Source of the DNA: Streptococcus oralis
GTDB lineage: Bacteria; Bacillota; Bacilli; Lactobacillales; Streptococcaceae
NCBI RefSeq assembly: GCF_003943415.1
Contig: NZ_RJPK01000004.1
Location: 124,001 to 188,000, forward strand
DNA length: 64,000 bases
Direction of reading: 5' to 3'
Part shown: in pieces, positions 50,729 through 60,698 of the stretch
Position numbering within the stretch: position 1 is the first letter of the stretch
Layout: each line of letters begins with the position of its first letter
Made by a program: the position numbers and the translations under genes
The notes under the pieces: model-generated
What the model saw: only the letters and a program-made list of their open reading frames with translations
What the model was told of the DNA's origin: nothing
Databases searched by the model: none

Positions 50729-51127
50729 TTATACTTCAGTAATATCGATGATGATTTCTTCTTGGTCTTCAGCAACGTCTGGAGTTGTTGACTGTTCTTG
50801 CCATTGCTCCTTGAAATTGTTAAAGGTTTCTTTTGAAGCTTCTGTTGCTTGTCGTGCACAGGTTTTGGCTTGGTCAAGGACACTGTCAAAAGTGATTTCA
50901 CCAGATTCTACTTGTTCCTTTGTTTTCAGCACAAAGTCCCTTGCCTGTTCCTTCACTTCAGTTAGTTTCTCACAAACCTGCTCTCTAGCATATTCTGGAT
51001 CTTCTCTCAAATCATCTAGAAAATCCTGAGCTTGACTGCAAACTTGCTTGCCCTTGTCACTGGTTAAGAACAAGGCCAAAGCTGCACCTGATACAGTTCC
51101 TAAAAGGATAGAGGATAGTTTTCCCAT
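50729..51127 (-). CDS. YtxH domain-containing protein
   Basis: 132 residues: one N-terminal membrane segment (SSILLGTVSGAALALFLTS) followed by a charged helical tail rich in Glu, Lys and Gln, as in YtxH/general-stress type proteins. Function unknown. Pairs with the DUF948 gene, 15 bases upstream. Confidence 0.82.
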   Translation of the reverse strand: MGKLSSILLGTVSGAALALFLTSDKGKQVCSQAQDFLDDLREDPEYAREQVCEKLTEVKEQARDFVLKTKEQVESGEITFDSVLDQAKTCARQATEASKETFNNFKEQWQEQSTTPDVAEDQEEIIIDITEV

Positions 51128-51142
51128 GAGATTTCTCCTTTT

Positions 51143-51526
51143 TTATTTTTTGAAAAATTTACTTGCGACACGAAGAGCTGACAAGCCTGCACCTGTTTTA
51201 ATGGTCTTTGAACCAGCAGATGAAGCTTTTTTGCCTAAAACACGTGCATGTTGGTTGAGATCAGATACTGACTCAGACAAGTCTGCCACAGCTGTAAAAA
51301 GTGGATCAATCGTCGCAACTTTGATATTGATATCGTCTGCTAACACATTAACCTTAGCCAACAATTCATTGGTCTGATGCAAGGTAACGTTCACATCTGA
51401 GCTCAACGTTTTGATGGTTTTCTCTGTTTCATCAATCATACGACCTGCTTTTTGAATCGTGATTGTCAAATAGACTAAACAGACAATCAAAGCAATCGCA
51501 ACAAGAATATATGCAACTTCTAACAT
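51143..51526 (-). CDS. DUF948 family membrane protein
   Basis: 127 residues: N-terminal membrane segment (about 4-24), then a coiled-coil-like region (about 30-95) with heptads of Val/Leu/Asn and a basic C-terminus. Members of DUF948 commonly sit next to YtxH proteins in Firmicutes. Directly abuts lgt. Confidence 0.84.
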   Translation of the reverse strand: MLEVAYILVAIALIVCLVYLTITIQKAGRMIDETEKTIKTLSSDVNVTLHQTNELLAKVNVLADDINIKVATIDPLFTAVADLSESVSDLNQHARVLGKKASSAGSKTIKTGAGLSALRVASKFFKK

Positions 51527-52315
51527 TTATTTTTCCTCCTCTGTATGATAGAAAGGGGCTTTCTTTCGATTTTGATAAAGTATGATAAAAATACCGAGTC
51601 CGATAAGGATAACTGATAACCATTGAGAGACTCGCAAACCAAAGAACATGAGACTATCCGTCCGCATCCCTTCGATAATCATACGACCAAAGCCATACCA
51701 AATCAAGTAGAAAGCAGTAATATGACCACGTCTGATTCCCTTTAATTTTCGTCTAAAAATCAGAATCAAAGCAAATCCAATCAGATTCCAAACCGACTCA
51801 TATAGGAAGGTCGGTTGACGGTAGCTCCCCTCAATGTACATCTGGTCACGGATAAAGCCCGGCAAATAATCCAGACTATCTACCGCTGCACCGTAGGCTT
51901 CTTGGTTAAAGAAGTTTCCCCAGCGTCCTAAACTTTGCGCAACCATGACGCTCGGAGCTGCAATATCTAAGAAATCCCAAGTATTGATCAGCTTTCTATC
52001 CGCAAAGATATAAAGGACAATAGCCCCTGCTATCAAACCTCCGTAAATGGCCAAACCACCATTCCAAATGGCGATGATTTCACCTGGATTTTGCAGATAA
52101 TAATCTAAGCGAAAGAGTACGTAGTATAGTCTAGCACCTAAAATAGCTACTGGAAAAGCAATCAGGATAAAATCCAAAATATCATCTGATAGAATTTTCT
52201 TTTTAGGAGCTTCTTTCATGGCAAGATAAACTGCTAAAACCAAACCAGCTACAATACACAAAGCATACCAACGAATGGAAAAAGGACCGATTTCAAATGC
52301 AACTGGATTAATCAT
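51527..52315 (-). CDS. lgt: Prolipoprotein diacylglyceryl transferase
   Basis: Attaches diacylglycerol to the lipobox cysteine of lipoproteins (for example PstS and the binding protein in this window). 262 residues, seven membrane segments; the Lgt signature [13 protein letters not shown] and IRWYALCI near the N-terminus are present. Overlaps hprK by 8 bases. Confidence 0.95.
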   Translation of the reverse strand: MINPVAFEIGPFSIRWYALCIVAGLVLAVYLAMKEAPKKKILSDDILDFILIAFPVAILGARLYYVLFRLDYYLQNPGEIIAIWNGGLAIYGGLIAGAIVLYIFADRKLINTWDFLDIAAPSVMVAQSLGRWGNFFNQEAYGAAVDSLDYLPGFIRDQMYIEGSYRQPTFLYESVWNLIGFALILIFRRKLKGIRRGHITAFYLIWYGFGRMIIEGMRTDSLMFFGLRVSQWLSVILIGLGIFIILYQNRKKAPFYHTEEEK

Positions 52316-53243
52316 CTTTCACCTCATTTTTGGAGATGAGATTAGTCAAGCGTTCTTCAAATAAACGTGTCGCATCAAATCCCATTTCTTTAGCGCGATA
52401 GTTCATGGCTGCCGCCTCAATAACAACAGAGATATTGCGTCCTGTTTTTACTGGAATGCGGATACGCGGAATCGTTACTCCAGAAACTTCTAGCTCTTCG
52501 GCATTGTTCCCTAGACGATCAAAGGTCTTATGGGTATCGTAATTTTCCAAGTAAACAGCCAACTGGACTTGTGAAGAATCTTTTACAGCACTTGCTCCGT
52601 AGAGACTCATCACGTCAATAATACCCACTCCACGAATCTCAAGCAAATGCTTCAAAATTTCAGCGGGCTCTCCCCAAAGAGTCATTTCATCCTTGGCAAA
52701 GATATCTACACGGTCATCTGCTACTAGACGGTGTCCACGTTTCACAAGCTCAAGACCTGTCTCGCTCTTACCGATACCACTATCCCCTTGGATCAAGACA
52801 CCCATGCCATAGATGTCCATCAAGACACCATGCACGCTCGTACGTTCAGCCAAACGGGAATCAAGGTAGCTAGATAACTCTCCAGATAAACGACTGGTTG
52901 ATGTTCGACTGGTTAAAATCGCAATCTTACATTCCCTAGCAGCTTTCAACATTTCTTCTGGCACTACCAAGCCACGAGCAACGATAACCGCAGGTGTTTC
53001 AGGTAGAAACATTTTCTTCAAAACTTGATAACGGTTATGGGCAGGCATGGCAACCAAATAGGACCACTCCTTCATCCCTAACAGCTGAATCCGTTCTGGA
53101 GTATAGTAATCAAAATAGCCCGTCATTTCAAGACCAGGTCTCATAATGTCCGCAGTATTGATTTCCTTTTCAAGCAATTCGCCTTCACCATAGACAATAT
53201 CTAGTCTAAGCTTTTCAATTACTTCTCTTACTAAAACCGACAT
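52308..53243 (-). CDS. hprK: HPr kinase/phosphorylase
   Basis: Phosphorylates HPr on Ser46 and reverses it, driving CcpA-mediated catabolite control. 311 residues: P-loop GDSGIGKS (153-160), conserved His138, and the HprK signature [11 protein letters not shown] near 202. GGAGG precedes the ATG at 53243; a TTG five codons earlier overlaps that site. First gene of the operon with lgt, DUF948 and YtxH. Confidence 0.95.
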   Translation of the reverse strand: MSVLVREVIEKLRLDIVYGEGELLEKEINTADIMRPGLEMTGYFDYYTPERIQLLGMKEWSYLVAMPAHNRYQVLKKMFLPETPAVIVARGLVVPEEMLKAARECKIAILTSRTSTSRLSGELSSYLDSRLAERTSVHGVLMDIYGMGVLIQGDSGIGKSETGLELVKRGHRLVADDRVDIFAKDEMTLWGEPAEILKHLLEIRGVGIIDVMSLYGASAVKDSSQVQLAVYLENYDTHKTFDRLGNNAEELEVSGVTIPRIRIPVKTGRNISVVIEAAAMNYRAKEMGFDATRLFEERLTNLISKNEVKDD

Positions 53244-53334
53244 AATTTCCTCCTTCAATCGAGTTCTCCCTACTATTATATCAAATTGTAGTTGGAAGTT
53301 TCCTTTTTTTGCAGGATTTACAGTATTTATTTAA

Positions 53335-53366
53335 AAATAAAAAGACTAGATTTCTCTAGCCTTTCA
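53335..53366 (-). terminator. Terminator of rpsU
   Basis: On the minus strand GGCTAGA pairs with TCTAGTC around GAAA, followed by TTTTTATTTTT. 8 bases after the rpsU stop. Confidence 0.9.
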
Positions 53367-53373
53367 TTTCAAA

Positions 53374-53550
53374 TTAGAATTTTTTACGTTTACGAGCTGC
53401 TTCTGATTTACGTTTACGTTTTACAGAAGGTTTTTCATAGAATTCACGTTTGCGTGTTTCTTGAAGAGTACCAGCTTTAGTAACCGCACGTTTGAAACGA
53501 CGAAGTGCATCGTCAAGAGATTCATTCTTACGTACTACTGTTTTAGACAT
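53374..53550 (-). CDS. rpsU: Ribosomal protein bS21
   Basis: 58 residues, [20 protein letters not shown] start and a highly basic C-terminus, of standard length for Firmicutes. GGGAG lies before the ATG at 53550; an upstream ATG eight codons earlier is not needed. Monocistronic. Confidence 0.96.
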
Positions 53551-53584
53551 TTTTTTCACTCCCTTCAAGTTCAAGATCTATTCT

Positions 53585-53613
53585 ATTTTACACACAAAGT
53601 GAATAAATGTCAA
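53585..53613 (-). promoter_or_regulatory. Promoter of rpsU
   Basis: TTGACA (53608-53613), 17-base spacer, TAAAAT (53585-53590) on the minus strand. The -35 is consensus. Confidence 0.85.
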
Positions 53614-53677
53614 GGGGATACAGTTAATATTTTACTCATTATTCTCTATTTATTGTTAAATCTACTTAAAAATATTT

Positions 53678-54829
53678 TTAATTTATATCTTTAAACTTTA
53701 TGTTTAATTCTCTTAATAAGTTCTTTAAATCGATTATTTTATTATCCAAATCTTTACCTGAAACATCATTAGTATTGTGTACAAGTTTATTTCTAAACCT
53801 ACGAATTTCGTCTATTTTTTGTCTTTCGTCTTCATTTACTTTATTTCTTCCATTTACAAGTACTTTTAAACCTTTTTGCAAATCATTGAGTTGTGTTGTA
53901 TTTCTAATTTCGTCCTCTAATAAATTCCACAAAGTTAAAAATGTTCCGATTAAATTCCCGTTATTATCCTCATTTCCTATATAGTCGTACTTTCTCTCCT
54001 TAAGCCTATCACAAATATCTTTCATTGTATCTTCTTCTGGATATAAATTTCCCTTTTCAATTGGTCTTTCAGAGCCCCAGAATTTTTTAGTATTTTTAAA
54101 TTTATAAATAGCAACTATTCTTCTATTAAAATCTAGTTCACCTTTTTCTATATCAGCATTAGAAGCAAATTCTGTCTGTACCAAATATCCCTCTTGAAAA
54201 AATGGCCTTTTTGAAGAGCTAGAACTTATGCTTAATAATCTTACGTTTGTAATATAATCTTCAGAATCTACCGAAATCCTACCATTTACATAAGGCATTC
54301 CTAATACATAGATATATCCCGTTTTATCTTTATTGTCTAATATAGCAAATGAACACGCTACTTTTATTGATTGAGTTAAATCTAATAATGGTGTCTTACA
54401 TACTTCATAGTGTTGTAATATTGAGTATTGCAGTAATTTAATTTTCTTTAATTCTTTTATTTCTTCCTTATCCACATTATTATCTTTTTCTAATTCTGTC
54501 ATTAACAGAGTCGATGTTTTTTCTAAAATATCAAAATCAAAATTAATATCTTTTTCACTATTTGAACGATAGATTGTAGGATACAAAGTAGCATATTTAG
54601 TTTTTATATAGTTATTATTTTGGCCTCTATAAAACAACATGACATCAGGATTTTTATATGAGAGTTCTGCTATTTCCATTATTAGATCATGAAATGTCTC
54701 AATATTGATGGAATGGCTTCTTACGAAAGATGTAACATCTCTAGTAGTTTGACCTTTATATTTATGTTGTTTATAATGCTCTTTTAATTTTTTTGTTAAA
54801 TTATTATAAGTTACTGAATATTCTCTCAT
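53678..54829 (-). CDS. FRG domain protein with C-terminal HEPN-like motif
   Basis: 383 residues. The FRG domain is clear: MLFYRGQ (64-70) giving the Phe-Arg-Gly core in its variant YRG form, and LQHYEVCKTPLLDLTQSIKV (138-157), the most conserved part of that family. The last 100 residues form a helical domain with LTLWNLLEDE and EIRRFRNKLVHNTND; RNKLVH (346-351) fits the R-x4-H catalytic motif of HEPN RNases. FRG proteins are scattered in phages and genomic islands, with no settled biochemistry. The gene is strikingly AT-rich, sits alone between rpsU and nagB, and has a plausible AAAGGA ribosome site. Possible stand-alone toxin or anti-phage effector; not demonstrated. Confidence 0.75.
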   Translation of the reverse strand: MREYSVTYNNLTKKLKEHYKQHKYKGQTTRDVTSFVRSHSINIETFHDLIMEIAELSYKNPDVMLFYRGQNNNYIKTKYATLYPTIYRSNSEKDINFDFDILEKTSTLLMTELEKDNNVDKEEIKELKKIKLLQYSILQHYEVCKTPLLDLTQSIKVACSFAILDNKDKTGYIYVLGMPYVNGRISVDSEDYITNVRLLSISSSSSKRPFFQEGYLVQTEFASNADIEKGELDFNRRIVAIYKFKNTKKFWGSERPIEKGNLYPEEDTMKDICDRLKERKYDYIGNEDNNGNLIGTFLTLWNLLEDEIRNTTQLNDLQKGLKVLVNGRNKVNEDERQKIDEIRRFRNKLVHNTNDVSGKDLDNKIIDLKNLLRELNIKFKDIN

Positions 54830-54986
54830 AAATAAAAATCCTTTTAAAAATATCTTTTTTGTTAACTATCACATATTTTAAGTTATTAATTACGATTCTA
54901 GTTTTATATTATCTTTCATTTTAGGCAATTAAACATTAAAGAATCACCCAACCCAAAGAATTGAATGATCTTTAATAATAAATATT

Positions 54987-55694
54987 TTATTTTTCAAGCA
55001 AACTAAGCGCTGCTGCATCGGCAATGATGGTCACATCGGGGTGGTTTTGGAGGCTACTTGCTGGTAGACTTTCAGTTATTGGGCCTGACACTGTTCCAGC
55101 GATGGCTTCTGCTTTCGACTCGCCATAAGCAAAAAGAATAATAGACTTGGCATCCAAGATGTTTTTGATCCCCATTGAAATGGCTTGAGTTGGAACGTCT
55201 TCAATCTTGTCAAAGAAGCGAGCATTGGCTTCGATGGTAGACTGATCAAGTTCTACTAGATGCGTTTGACTGTCAAATGGAGTACCAGGTTCATTAAATC
55301 CGATATGTCCATTGCGACCAATTCCCAAGATTTGCAAATCAACAGGATGGTCAGCCAAAATTTGATTGTAGCGTTCTACTTCTGCTTCAGCATTGTCCTT
55401 AACCCCACGAGGCAAGAAGCTTTCTTTAAATGGTTTTTGATTAAACAAGTGTTCTTGCATGAAGTAACGGTAAGACTGAGGATTGTCTCCATCAAGTCCC
55501 ACATACTCATCAAGGTTGACACTGGTTAGATTTGAAAAATCAAGGTCACTCTCAACGATTTCCTTGTAAAACTCAAGCGGGCTGCTTCCTGTCGCAAGTC
55601 CCAATGTTTGAGCGCCATTGGCCAACTTTTCCTTCAAAATTTCAAAAGCTACTTTTCCACCTTCGATTTGGTTTTCAACTTTAATAACTTTCAT
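54987..55694 (-). CDS. nagB: Glucosamine-6-phosphate deaminase
   Basis: Converts glucosamine-6-phosphate to fructose-6-phosphate and ammonia. 235 residues, the short Gram-positive form lacking the allosteric C-terminus of the E. coli enzyme. Motifs: [35 protein letters not shown]. Its promoter carries a NagR-type operator. Confidence 0.95.
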   Translation of the reverse strand: MKVIKVENQIEGGKVAFEILKEKLANGAQTLGLATGSSPLEFYKEIVESDLDFSNLTSVNLDEYVGLDGDNPQSYRYFMQEHLFNQKPFKESFLPRGVKDNAEAEVERYNQILADHPVDLQILGIGRNGHIGFNEPGTPFDSQTHLVELDQSTIEANARFFDKIEDVPTQAISMGIKNILDAKSIILFAYGESKAEAIAGTVSGPITESLPASSLQNHPDVTIIADAAALSLLEK

Positions 55695-55720
55695 TTTATA
55701 TCCTCCATATTTCTATATTC

Positions 55721-55749
55721 ATTATATGGTATAGACCAATTTTTGTCAA
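55721..55749 (-). promoter_or_regulatory. nagB promoter with NagR (GntR-type) operator in the spacer
   Basis: TTGACA (55744-55749), 17-base spacer, TATAAT (55721-55726) on the minus strand. The spacer holds TGGTATAGACCA (55727-55738), a perfect match to the TGGTxTAGACCA core of the dre sites bound by NagR/DasR-type repressors. Bound repressor would block polymerase directly. Confidence 0.88.
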
Positions 55750-55796
55750 GTGAAAACGATTTATTTTCCAAAAAAAGAGCGTCCAAACTTGAAACA

Positions 55797-55805
55797 TGTT
55801 ATAAT
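55797..55805 (+). promoter_or_regulatory. Extended -10 promoter of queA
   Basis: TGtTATAAT with hexamer 55800-55805, about 37 bases before queA; no clear -35. Confidence 0.65.
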
Positions 55806-55842
55806 GGATAAGATTAGAAGTTAGAAAGAATGATGAAAAAAA

Positions 55843-56871
55843 ATGAATACAGCTGATTTTGATTTCCACTTGCCTGAGGAATTGATTGCCCAAACACCCC
55901 TTGAAAAACGTGATGCCTCCAAACTCCTCATCGTCAATCGTGAGACGGGAGAATTTCAAGATAAATACTTCCACTCTATTATTGATATGTTGGAACCAGG
56001 TGATGCCCTTGTCATGAACGACACCCGTGTTCTCCCAGCTCGCCTCTATGGTCAAAAGGAAGAAACGGGAGGTCATGTGGAACTTCTCCTTCTAAAAAAC
56101 ACTGCTAGTGATGAGTGGGAAGTCCTAGCTAAACCTGCCAAACGCCTCAAGGTCGGTACTCGAGTCAGCTTTGGAGATGGTCGTCTCAGTGCTGTCGTTA
56201 CGGAAGAATTGACCCATGGGGGCCGCATTGTCCGCTTTGAATACCAAGGAATTTTCCTAGAAGTTTTGGAAAGTCTAGGTGAAATGCCATTACCGCCTTA
56301 TATCCATGAAAAACTAGATGATCGCGAGCGCTATCAAACGGTCTACGCTAAAGAAAGTGGTTCTGCTGCCGCGCCGACTGCTGGTCTCCACTTCACCAAA
56401 GAACTGCTAGCAGAAATCCAAGCCAAGGGTGTCCATTTGGTTTATTTGACTCTCCATGTTGGCTTAGGAACCTTTAGACCCGTTTCTGTTGACAATCTGG
56501 ACGAACATGAAATGCACTCAGAGTTCTACCAACTGTCTGAGGAAGCAGCTTCTACCCTTCGCTCTGTCAAGGAAAATGGAGGTCGTGTCATCGCTGTCGG
56601 AACCACTTCTATCCGTACGTTGGAAACTATTGGTTCCAAGTTTGACGGACAAATCCAAGCAGATTCTGGCTGGACCAATATCTTTATCAAACCAGGTTAC
56701 CAATGGAAGGTCGTGGATGCTTTTTCAACCAACTTCCACCTCCCCAAGTCAACTCTCGTTATGTTGGTTTCTGCCTTTGCAGGCCGTGACTTAGTCCTAG
56801 ATGCTTACCAACATGCTATTCAAGAACACTACCGTTTCTTTAGTTTCGGTGATGCCATGTTTATCTATTAA
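55843..56871 (+). CDS. queA: S-adenosylmethionine:tRNA ribosyltransferase-isomerase
   Basis: Adds the ribosyl part of SAM to preQ1 in tRNA during queuosine synthesis. 342 residues starting [20 protein letters not shown]; other signatures are [27 protein letters not shown] and [10 protein letters not shown]. The start has only a weak ribosome binding site (AGAAAGAA). Divergent from nagB. Confidence 0.95.
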   Translation: MNTADFDFHLPEELIAQTPLEKRDASKLLIVNRETGEFQDKYFHSIIDMLEPGDALVMNDTRVLPARLYGQKEETGGHVELLLLKNTASDEWEVLAKPAKRLKVGTRVSFGDGRLSAVVTEELTHGGRIVRFEYQGIFLEVLESLGEMPLPPYIHEKLDDRERYQTVYAKESGSAAAPTAGLHFTKELLAEIQAKGVHLVYLTLHVGLGTFRPVSVDNLDEHEMHSEFYQLSEEAASTLRSVKENGGRVIAVGTTSIRTLETIGSKFDGQIQADSGWTNIFIKPGYQWKVVDAFSTNFHLPKSTLVMLVSAFAGRDLVLDAYQHAIQEHYRFFSFGDAMFIY

Positions 56872-56884
56872 TTTTCACAATCAA

Positions 56885-56925
56885 AAAAAGTGCATATTAT
56901 CAAGTTTGATAGTATGCGTTTTGTA
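56885..56925. terminator. Bidirectional terminator between queA and the YihY gene
   Basis: GCATATTATCA (56892-56902) pairs with TGATAGTATGC (56907-56917, mostly complementary) with T-runs on both sides. Confidence 0.85.
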
Positions 56926-56937
56926 ATGGATAAAGAA

Positions 56938-57798
56938 TTAGTCTTTTTTAAAGGTTGGATCTTTTAAGCTCTGCACACTGGCATTGATAACTGCCCCGAT
57001 AATCAAAATTTTAGCAATGAGAATAAACCAGAACATCATGACTACCACGATAATGGAACTGAAAAATCGGACGTCAACTAGATGATTGACATAACTATTG
57101 ACATAAACAGAAAAGATATTCAATAAAAAGATAAGAGTTAGCAAGACAAAGACACTTCCTGGTAAAACATAGCGGATTCGTGGTGCTTTTACTTTGGGAA
57201 GAAAATAGTAAATCATGACTAGAATGGCAAAGATCAAGGCATAGACCAGAGGGCCTGTAAAATCTTGCAGGTAGGAGAGTAGCGGACTATCTGATTGCCA
57301 GTAAGTTTTGAAAAGGTTAAGCAACATACGACCAAACATACTCAAAAACAAGGCTAGGGCAAAAAGAATCTGCAGGCCGAAACTAACCAGTAAACTCATC
57401 AACTGATGGGAGATAATTCCTCGACTCTTGGTCACTCCATAGGCTTTGTTAAAGGCCTTTTGGAGGAAATCCATTGATTTTGAGAAGGTCCATAGAGCTG
57501 ACAAAACTGCAAAGCTCAATAAGCCTGTTGAGGGTTGAGTCAGAACTTCTCGGACAATCTTGGCGACCACATCATACACTGTATCAGGTAGGAATTCTTT
57601 AATCGTGAGTAAGAAATTTGAGACCGGAATCTGAAAATAAGGCAAGATATTGACCATTATCATTAGCAAAGGAAAGATTGAAATCAACCAATAGTAAGCA
57701 ACCGCAACACTGGTTAACTCACTATCAGATGCTTGATAATAATGCAAAAAAGCTTTCAATAAGGGCCTGTCCATCAGCTCTTTCCACCACTTTTTCAT
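56938..57798 (-). CDS. YihY/BrkB family membrane protein
   Basis: 286 residues with six membrane segments. Family pattern: SVAVAYYWLISIFPLLMI near the N-terminus, SKSMDFLQKAFNKAYGV in the middle. Often annotated ribonuclease BN, but RNase BN is a different protein; function is unknown. GGAGGATGGAAC precedes the ATG. Follows the antiporter gene. Confidence 0.88.
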   Translation of the reverse strand: MKKWWKELMDRPLLKAFLHYYQASDSELTSVAVAYYWLISIFPLLMIMVNILPYFQIPVSNFLLTIKEFLPDTVYDVVAKIVREVLTQPSTGLLSFAVLSALWTFSKSMDFLQKAFNKAYGVTKSRGIISHQLMSLLVSFGLQILFALALFLSMFGRMLLNLFKTYWQSDSPLLSYLQDFTGPLVYALIFAILVMIYYFLPKVKAPRIRYVLPGSVFVLLTLIFLLNIFSVYVNSYVNHLVDVRFFSSIIVVVMMFWFILIAKILIIGAVINASVQSLKDPTFKKD

Positions 57799-57827
57799 GT
57801 TCCATCCTCCGTCATTTTCTTCATCAT

Positions 57828-59882
57828 TTAAGTTCTTCTGATTAAATCTAGCATATCATAAGGCAAGGTATTTGCGGCCTCTTTCAGAGAATAATTCTCT
57901 AAATTATTAACATTTTGGCGTAGTTTTTTGGCATACTTGGCTGTTATCAGTTTAGCTTCTTCGTATTCAAAGATTGCCTTACGTTCGAGATAGTAGCCTC
58001 GTAGCATTTCATCGATATTGTTTGGCTTGATGCGATTGATAACCCGCTCAACAAAAGCACCACTTCCGATAATGGCCGTCTCGCGTAGACGAGACTCTTG
58101 CATAAAACTAATCAAAGAACTCTTGTAAACCCCTTTGAGGTTTTCCAAACTCTCGATAATCAGCTCTGTATTTTCCAAATACAACTCTGAAATCTGATCA
58201 TAGTCAACTGCTAATAGTTTACGCGATTCTTCATTCATCCAACTACGGAATGTTTTTCCAAAGGTAAACATTTCATGGAGTAGAAAGCGCAGTATCCGTA
58301 AGGAAACTAGGAAATAATAAGTCACTCTAGAAGCGAAATTCCGATTGATACTCTGCTCCATGTTTTTTAGGTAACGTTGGTAAACTCGATAGCCACGCTC
58401 ACTGATTCTATTTTCCTCGTAGGCTTGCTCCAAACCATCACTCTCAATGCTCAAGATAAGAAGTTTGAGGGACTCCCAGTCCTCTTGGACTCTCTTATTT
58501 TCCAGACTAAGGATGAGGTTTTCAATCCGACCATGATAATTATCAATAGCTACATAAAGAGGGAGTTTGTTCTTGTGATGGTCTAGTTCTTTTTCTAATT
58601 CTGCAGCTACATCATTCAAAATCGCAATATGCATCAAATGATCCTTGCTTTCCTCTTGTTCCTCAGATAAGTGAGGGAGAACCAGTAAACCCGTTAAAAA
58701 GCTTAATAGTGTAACGCCTGCTACTAGGAAGAGCAACAGAGGATATTCCTGCTCCAAATGACTTGGTATGAGGAGAATCGTCGCGATAGATACTGTCCCT
58801 TTGACACCAGAGAAGGTCAAAAGAAGCATATCTTTCATGTACTTATGGATTTTTTTCTTGAGTCGATGTGTTCTCACAAAGTAAAAACCAGCAATCATAA
58901 CAAAGCGGATCGCAAAGAGCATGAAGGTCAGTACCACAACTGAAAGCAGTAAAAGAAAGGGATTGTAGAGAGAATTAGACAGAATCGGCTCCGCAATCAA
59001 CTCTAATTCCATTCCCAAGATAACAAAGACAGATCCGTTTAGCATAAAGGTCATGGTGTGCCAGACGGTCTCTGTCACGGTGTCCACCTGGGCCTCTAGA
59101 AGCGTAATTTTTTTGAAACGACTAGCCTTCAAAATCCCTGCAACTACAACTGCGATAATCCCTGAAACATGGATTTCTTCGGCAATAAAGAAGGTCATAA
59201 GAGGCAAACTTAACTCTAGCAAGAGTTCACTGGCTATATCTATCGCTCGCACACTCAGTAAAAATGTATGCAAGAAACGATTGACCATAGCTGTCACAAA
59301 ACCGACTACAAAACCACCAAGGATAGAAATTGCTAGGGAAGTTCCTGCTTGGCTGAGAGAAAAAGTTCCTGTTGTCCAAGCAGCAAGAGCCATCTGAAAG
59401 GCAACCAGGCCAGAAGCGTCATTTAAGAGTCCTTCCCCTTTTAGGATATTGGATACCCGTTTTGGGAAGCTAAAACGCTCAGACAGAGAAGCAAAGGCTA
59501 CCAAATCCGTCGGTCCAAGTGCCGCTCCAACTGCTAAACAGGCCGCCAAAGGAAGAGTAAGCCAAAGGAAGTGAGCCATGCCCCCTAAGCTTAAGGTCGA
59601 GATAAAAATCACAGGAAAAATCAGGAAGACGACAATCCGCCAGTGCTTCAAAATGGATGTAATGTCCGCTTCTTCTGCCTCCCGAAAAAGTAAGGGACCA
59701 ATAACCATGGCCAGAAACAGCTCTGTATTGAGATGAAAGTCCGTATTGGGGACAAATAAGCCAATCCCAATCCCCAAAAGGATTTGCACAAGAGGAAGGG
59801 GCAAAAAAGGTAGAAGTTTATTGGTCGTGGTTGAAATGATTAAGACAAATAAAAATAGAATCAAGTATATGAGTAATTCCAC
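57828..59882 (-). CDS. Na+/H+ antiporter, CPA1 (NhaP-like) family
   Basis: 684 residues: about 12 membrane segments to residue 410, then a 270-residue cytoplasmic domain. The ion-binding region shows GPTDLVAFASLSERF and the GEGLLNDASGLVAFQ motif of CPA1 exchangers. The start is GTG at 59882 with AGGAGG 6 bases upstream. Roles in pH and Na+ homeostasis are inferred from family. Confidence 0.9.
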   Translation of the reverse strand: MELLIYLILFLFVLIISTTTNKLLPFLPLPLVQILLGIGIGLFVPNTDFHLNTELFLAMVIGPLLFREAEEADITSILKHWRIVVFLIFPVIFISTLSLGGMAHFLWLTLPLAACLAVGAALGPTDLVAFASLSERFSFPKRVSNILKGEGLLNDASGLVAFQMALAAWTTGTFSLSQAGTSLAISILGGFVVGFVTAMVNRFLHTFLLSVRAIDIASELLLELSLPLMTFFIAEEIHVSGIIAVVVAGILKASRFKKITLLEAQVDTVTETVWHTMTFMLNGSVFVILGMELELIAEPILSNSLYNPFLLLLSVVVLTFMLFAIRFVMIAGFYFVRTHRLKKKIHKYMKDMLLLTFSGVKGTVSIATILLIPSHLEQEYPLLLFLVAGVTLLSFLTGLLVLPHLSEEQEESKDHLMHIAILNDVAAELEKELDHHKNKLPLYVAIDNYHGRIENLILSLENKRVQEDWESLKLLILSIESDGLEQAYEENRISERGYRVYQRYLKNMEQSINRNFASRVTYYFLVSLRILRFLLHEMFTFGKTFRSWMNEESRKLLAVDYDQISELYLENTELIIESLENLKGVYKSSLISFMQESRLRETAIIGSGAFVERVINRIKPNNIDEMLRGYYLERKAIFEYEEAKLITAKYAKKLRQNVNNLENYSLKEAANTLPYDMLDLIRRT

Positions 59883-59893
59883 ACAATTCCTCC

Positions 59894-60148
59894 TTAATCT
59901 TTTTTACAACAAAATTCAAAAATCTCCTTTTGCTCTTGGATTTTTTGATCAATCTTTGAGCAGTCTTTATGCTCAATTTTTTTCTGGCACCGTTCCATTT
60001 CAAGAGCCACTAATTTTTTCTTGATTTTAAGCATCTTTTTGCTCATATGTGCTTCGTCAAGTACTCCAACCGCTCGCTCATGCTGCGTTGACTCGACAAA
60101 ATTTTGGCGCATAGCCTCAAGCTTCTCACGAAGGTATTGTTTATCCAT
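59894..60148 (-). CDS. Small helical hypothetical protein
   Basis: 84 residues, charged and helical (MDKQYLREKLEAMRQNFVES start; HMSKKMLKIKKKL later), with a cysteine pair near the end (FEFCCKKD). No family recognised. Overlaps ytqB by 8 bases and precedes the antiporter by 11, so co-transcription is expected. Ribosome binding site weak. Confidence 0.65.
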   Translation of the reverse strand: MDKQYLREKLEAMRQNFVESTQHERAVGVLDEAHMSKKMLKIKKKLVALEMERCQKKIEHKDCSKIDQKIQEQKEIFEFCCKKD

Positions 60149-60698
60149 GTCTATATCTTTCTAATTTCTCAATCATAACTAAAAACGGTGGATTGTTAAC
60201 TTGGTTGAGAGTCCGATAAATCGCAACTGTGTACTCTTGTTGGTTCAACTGGCTAACAAAGTCCAAAACAGCATCCCTCTCGATATCTCCTCCCTCATGG
60301 CCATAGTAAATCATAATGGCAATCCGTCCCCCCTTGACAAGCAAATGACAAAGCTTCTCTAAGGCTTTAATGGTAGTCTGAGGTTGTGTGATGACTGATT
60401 TGTCAGCAGATGGCAGATAACCCAGATTAAAAATCCCTGCCTTGGCTTCTGTCACAAACTGATCAAGTGTCTCATGTCCTTGCAAAATCAACTGGACATT
60501 CTCTAAACCCGCATCATTTAAACGCTCTTGGGTTTTCTCCAAAGCCTGCTCCTGTATATCAAAGGCATAGACTTGCTTAGCTAGCTTGGCTAAAAAAAGC
60601 GTATCGTGTCCATTACCCATGGTCGCATCCACTACGATATCCTCTTTTGTCACGACTTCAGCCAAAAAATCATGTGCCATCTCAAGTGGTCTTTTCAT
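60141..60698 (-). CDS. ytqB: YtqB-like class I methyltransferase
   Basis: 185 residues, SAM-binding motif VVDATMGNGHDTLFLAK, and a NLGYLPSADKSVITQP segment of the YtqB family; YtqB/MnmM is reported to methylate the wobble modification nm5s2U in tRNA. AGGAG lies 7 bases before the ATG at 60698; a TTG two codons earlier is inside the same region. Overlaps ytqA by 17 bases. Confidence 0.88.
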   Translation of the reverse strand: MKRPLEMAHDFLAEVVTKEDIVVDATMGNGHDTLFLAKLAKQVYAFDIQEQALEKTQERLNDAGLENVQLILQGHETLDQFVTEAKAGIFNLGYLPSADKSVITQPQTTIKALEKLCHLLVKGGRIAIMIYYGHEGGDIERDAVLDFVSQLNQQEYTVAIYRTLNQVNNPPFLVMIEKLERYRHG

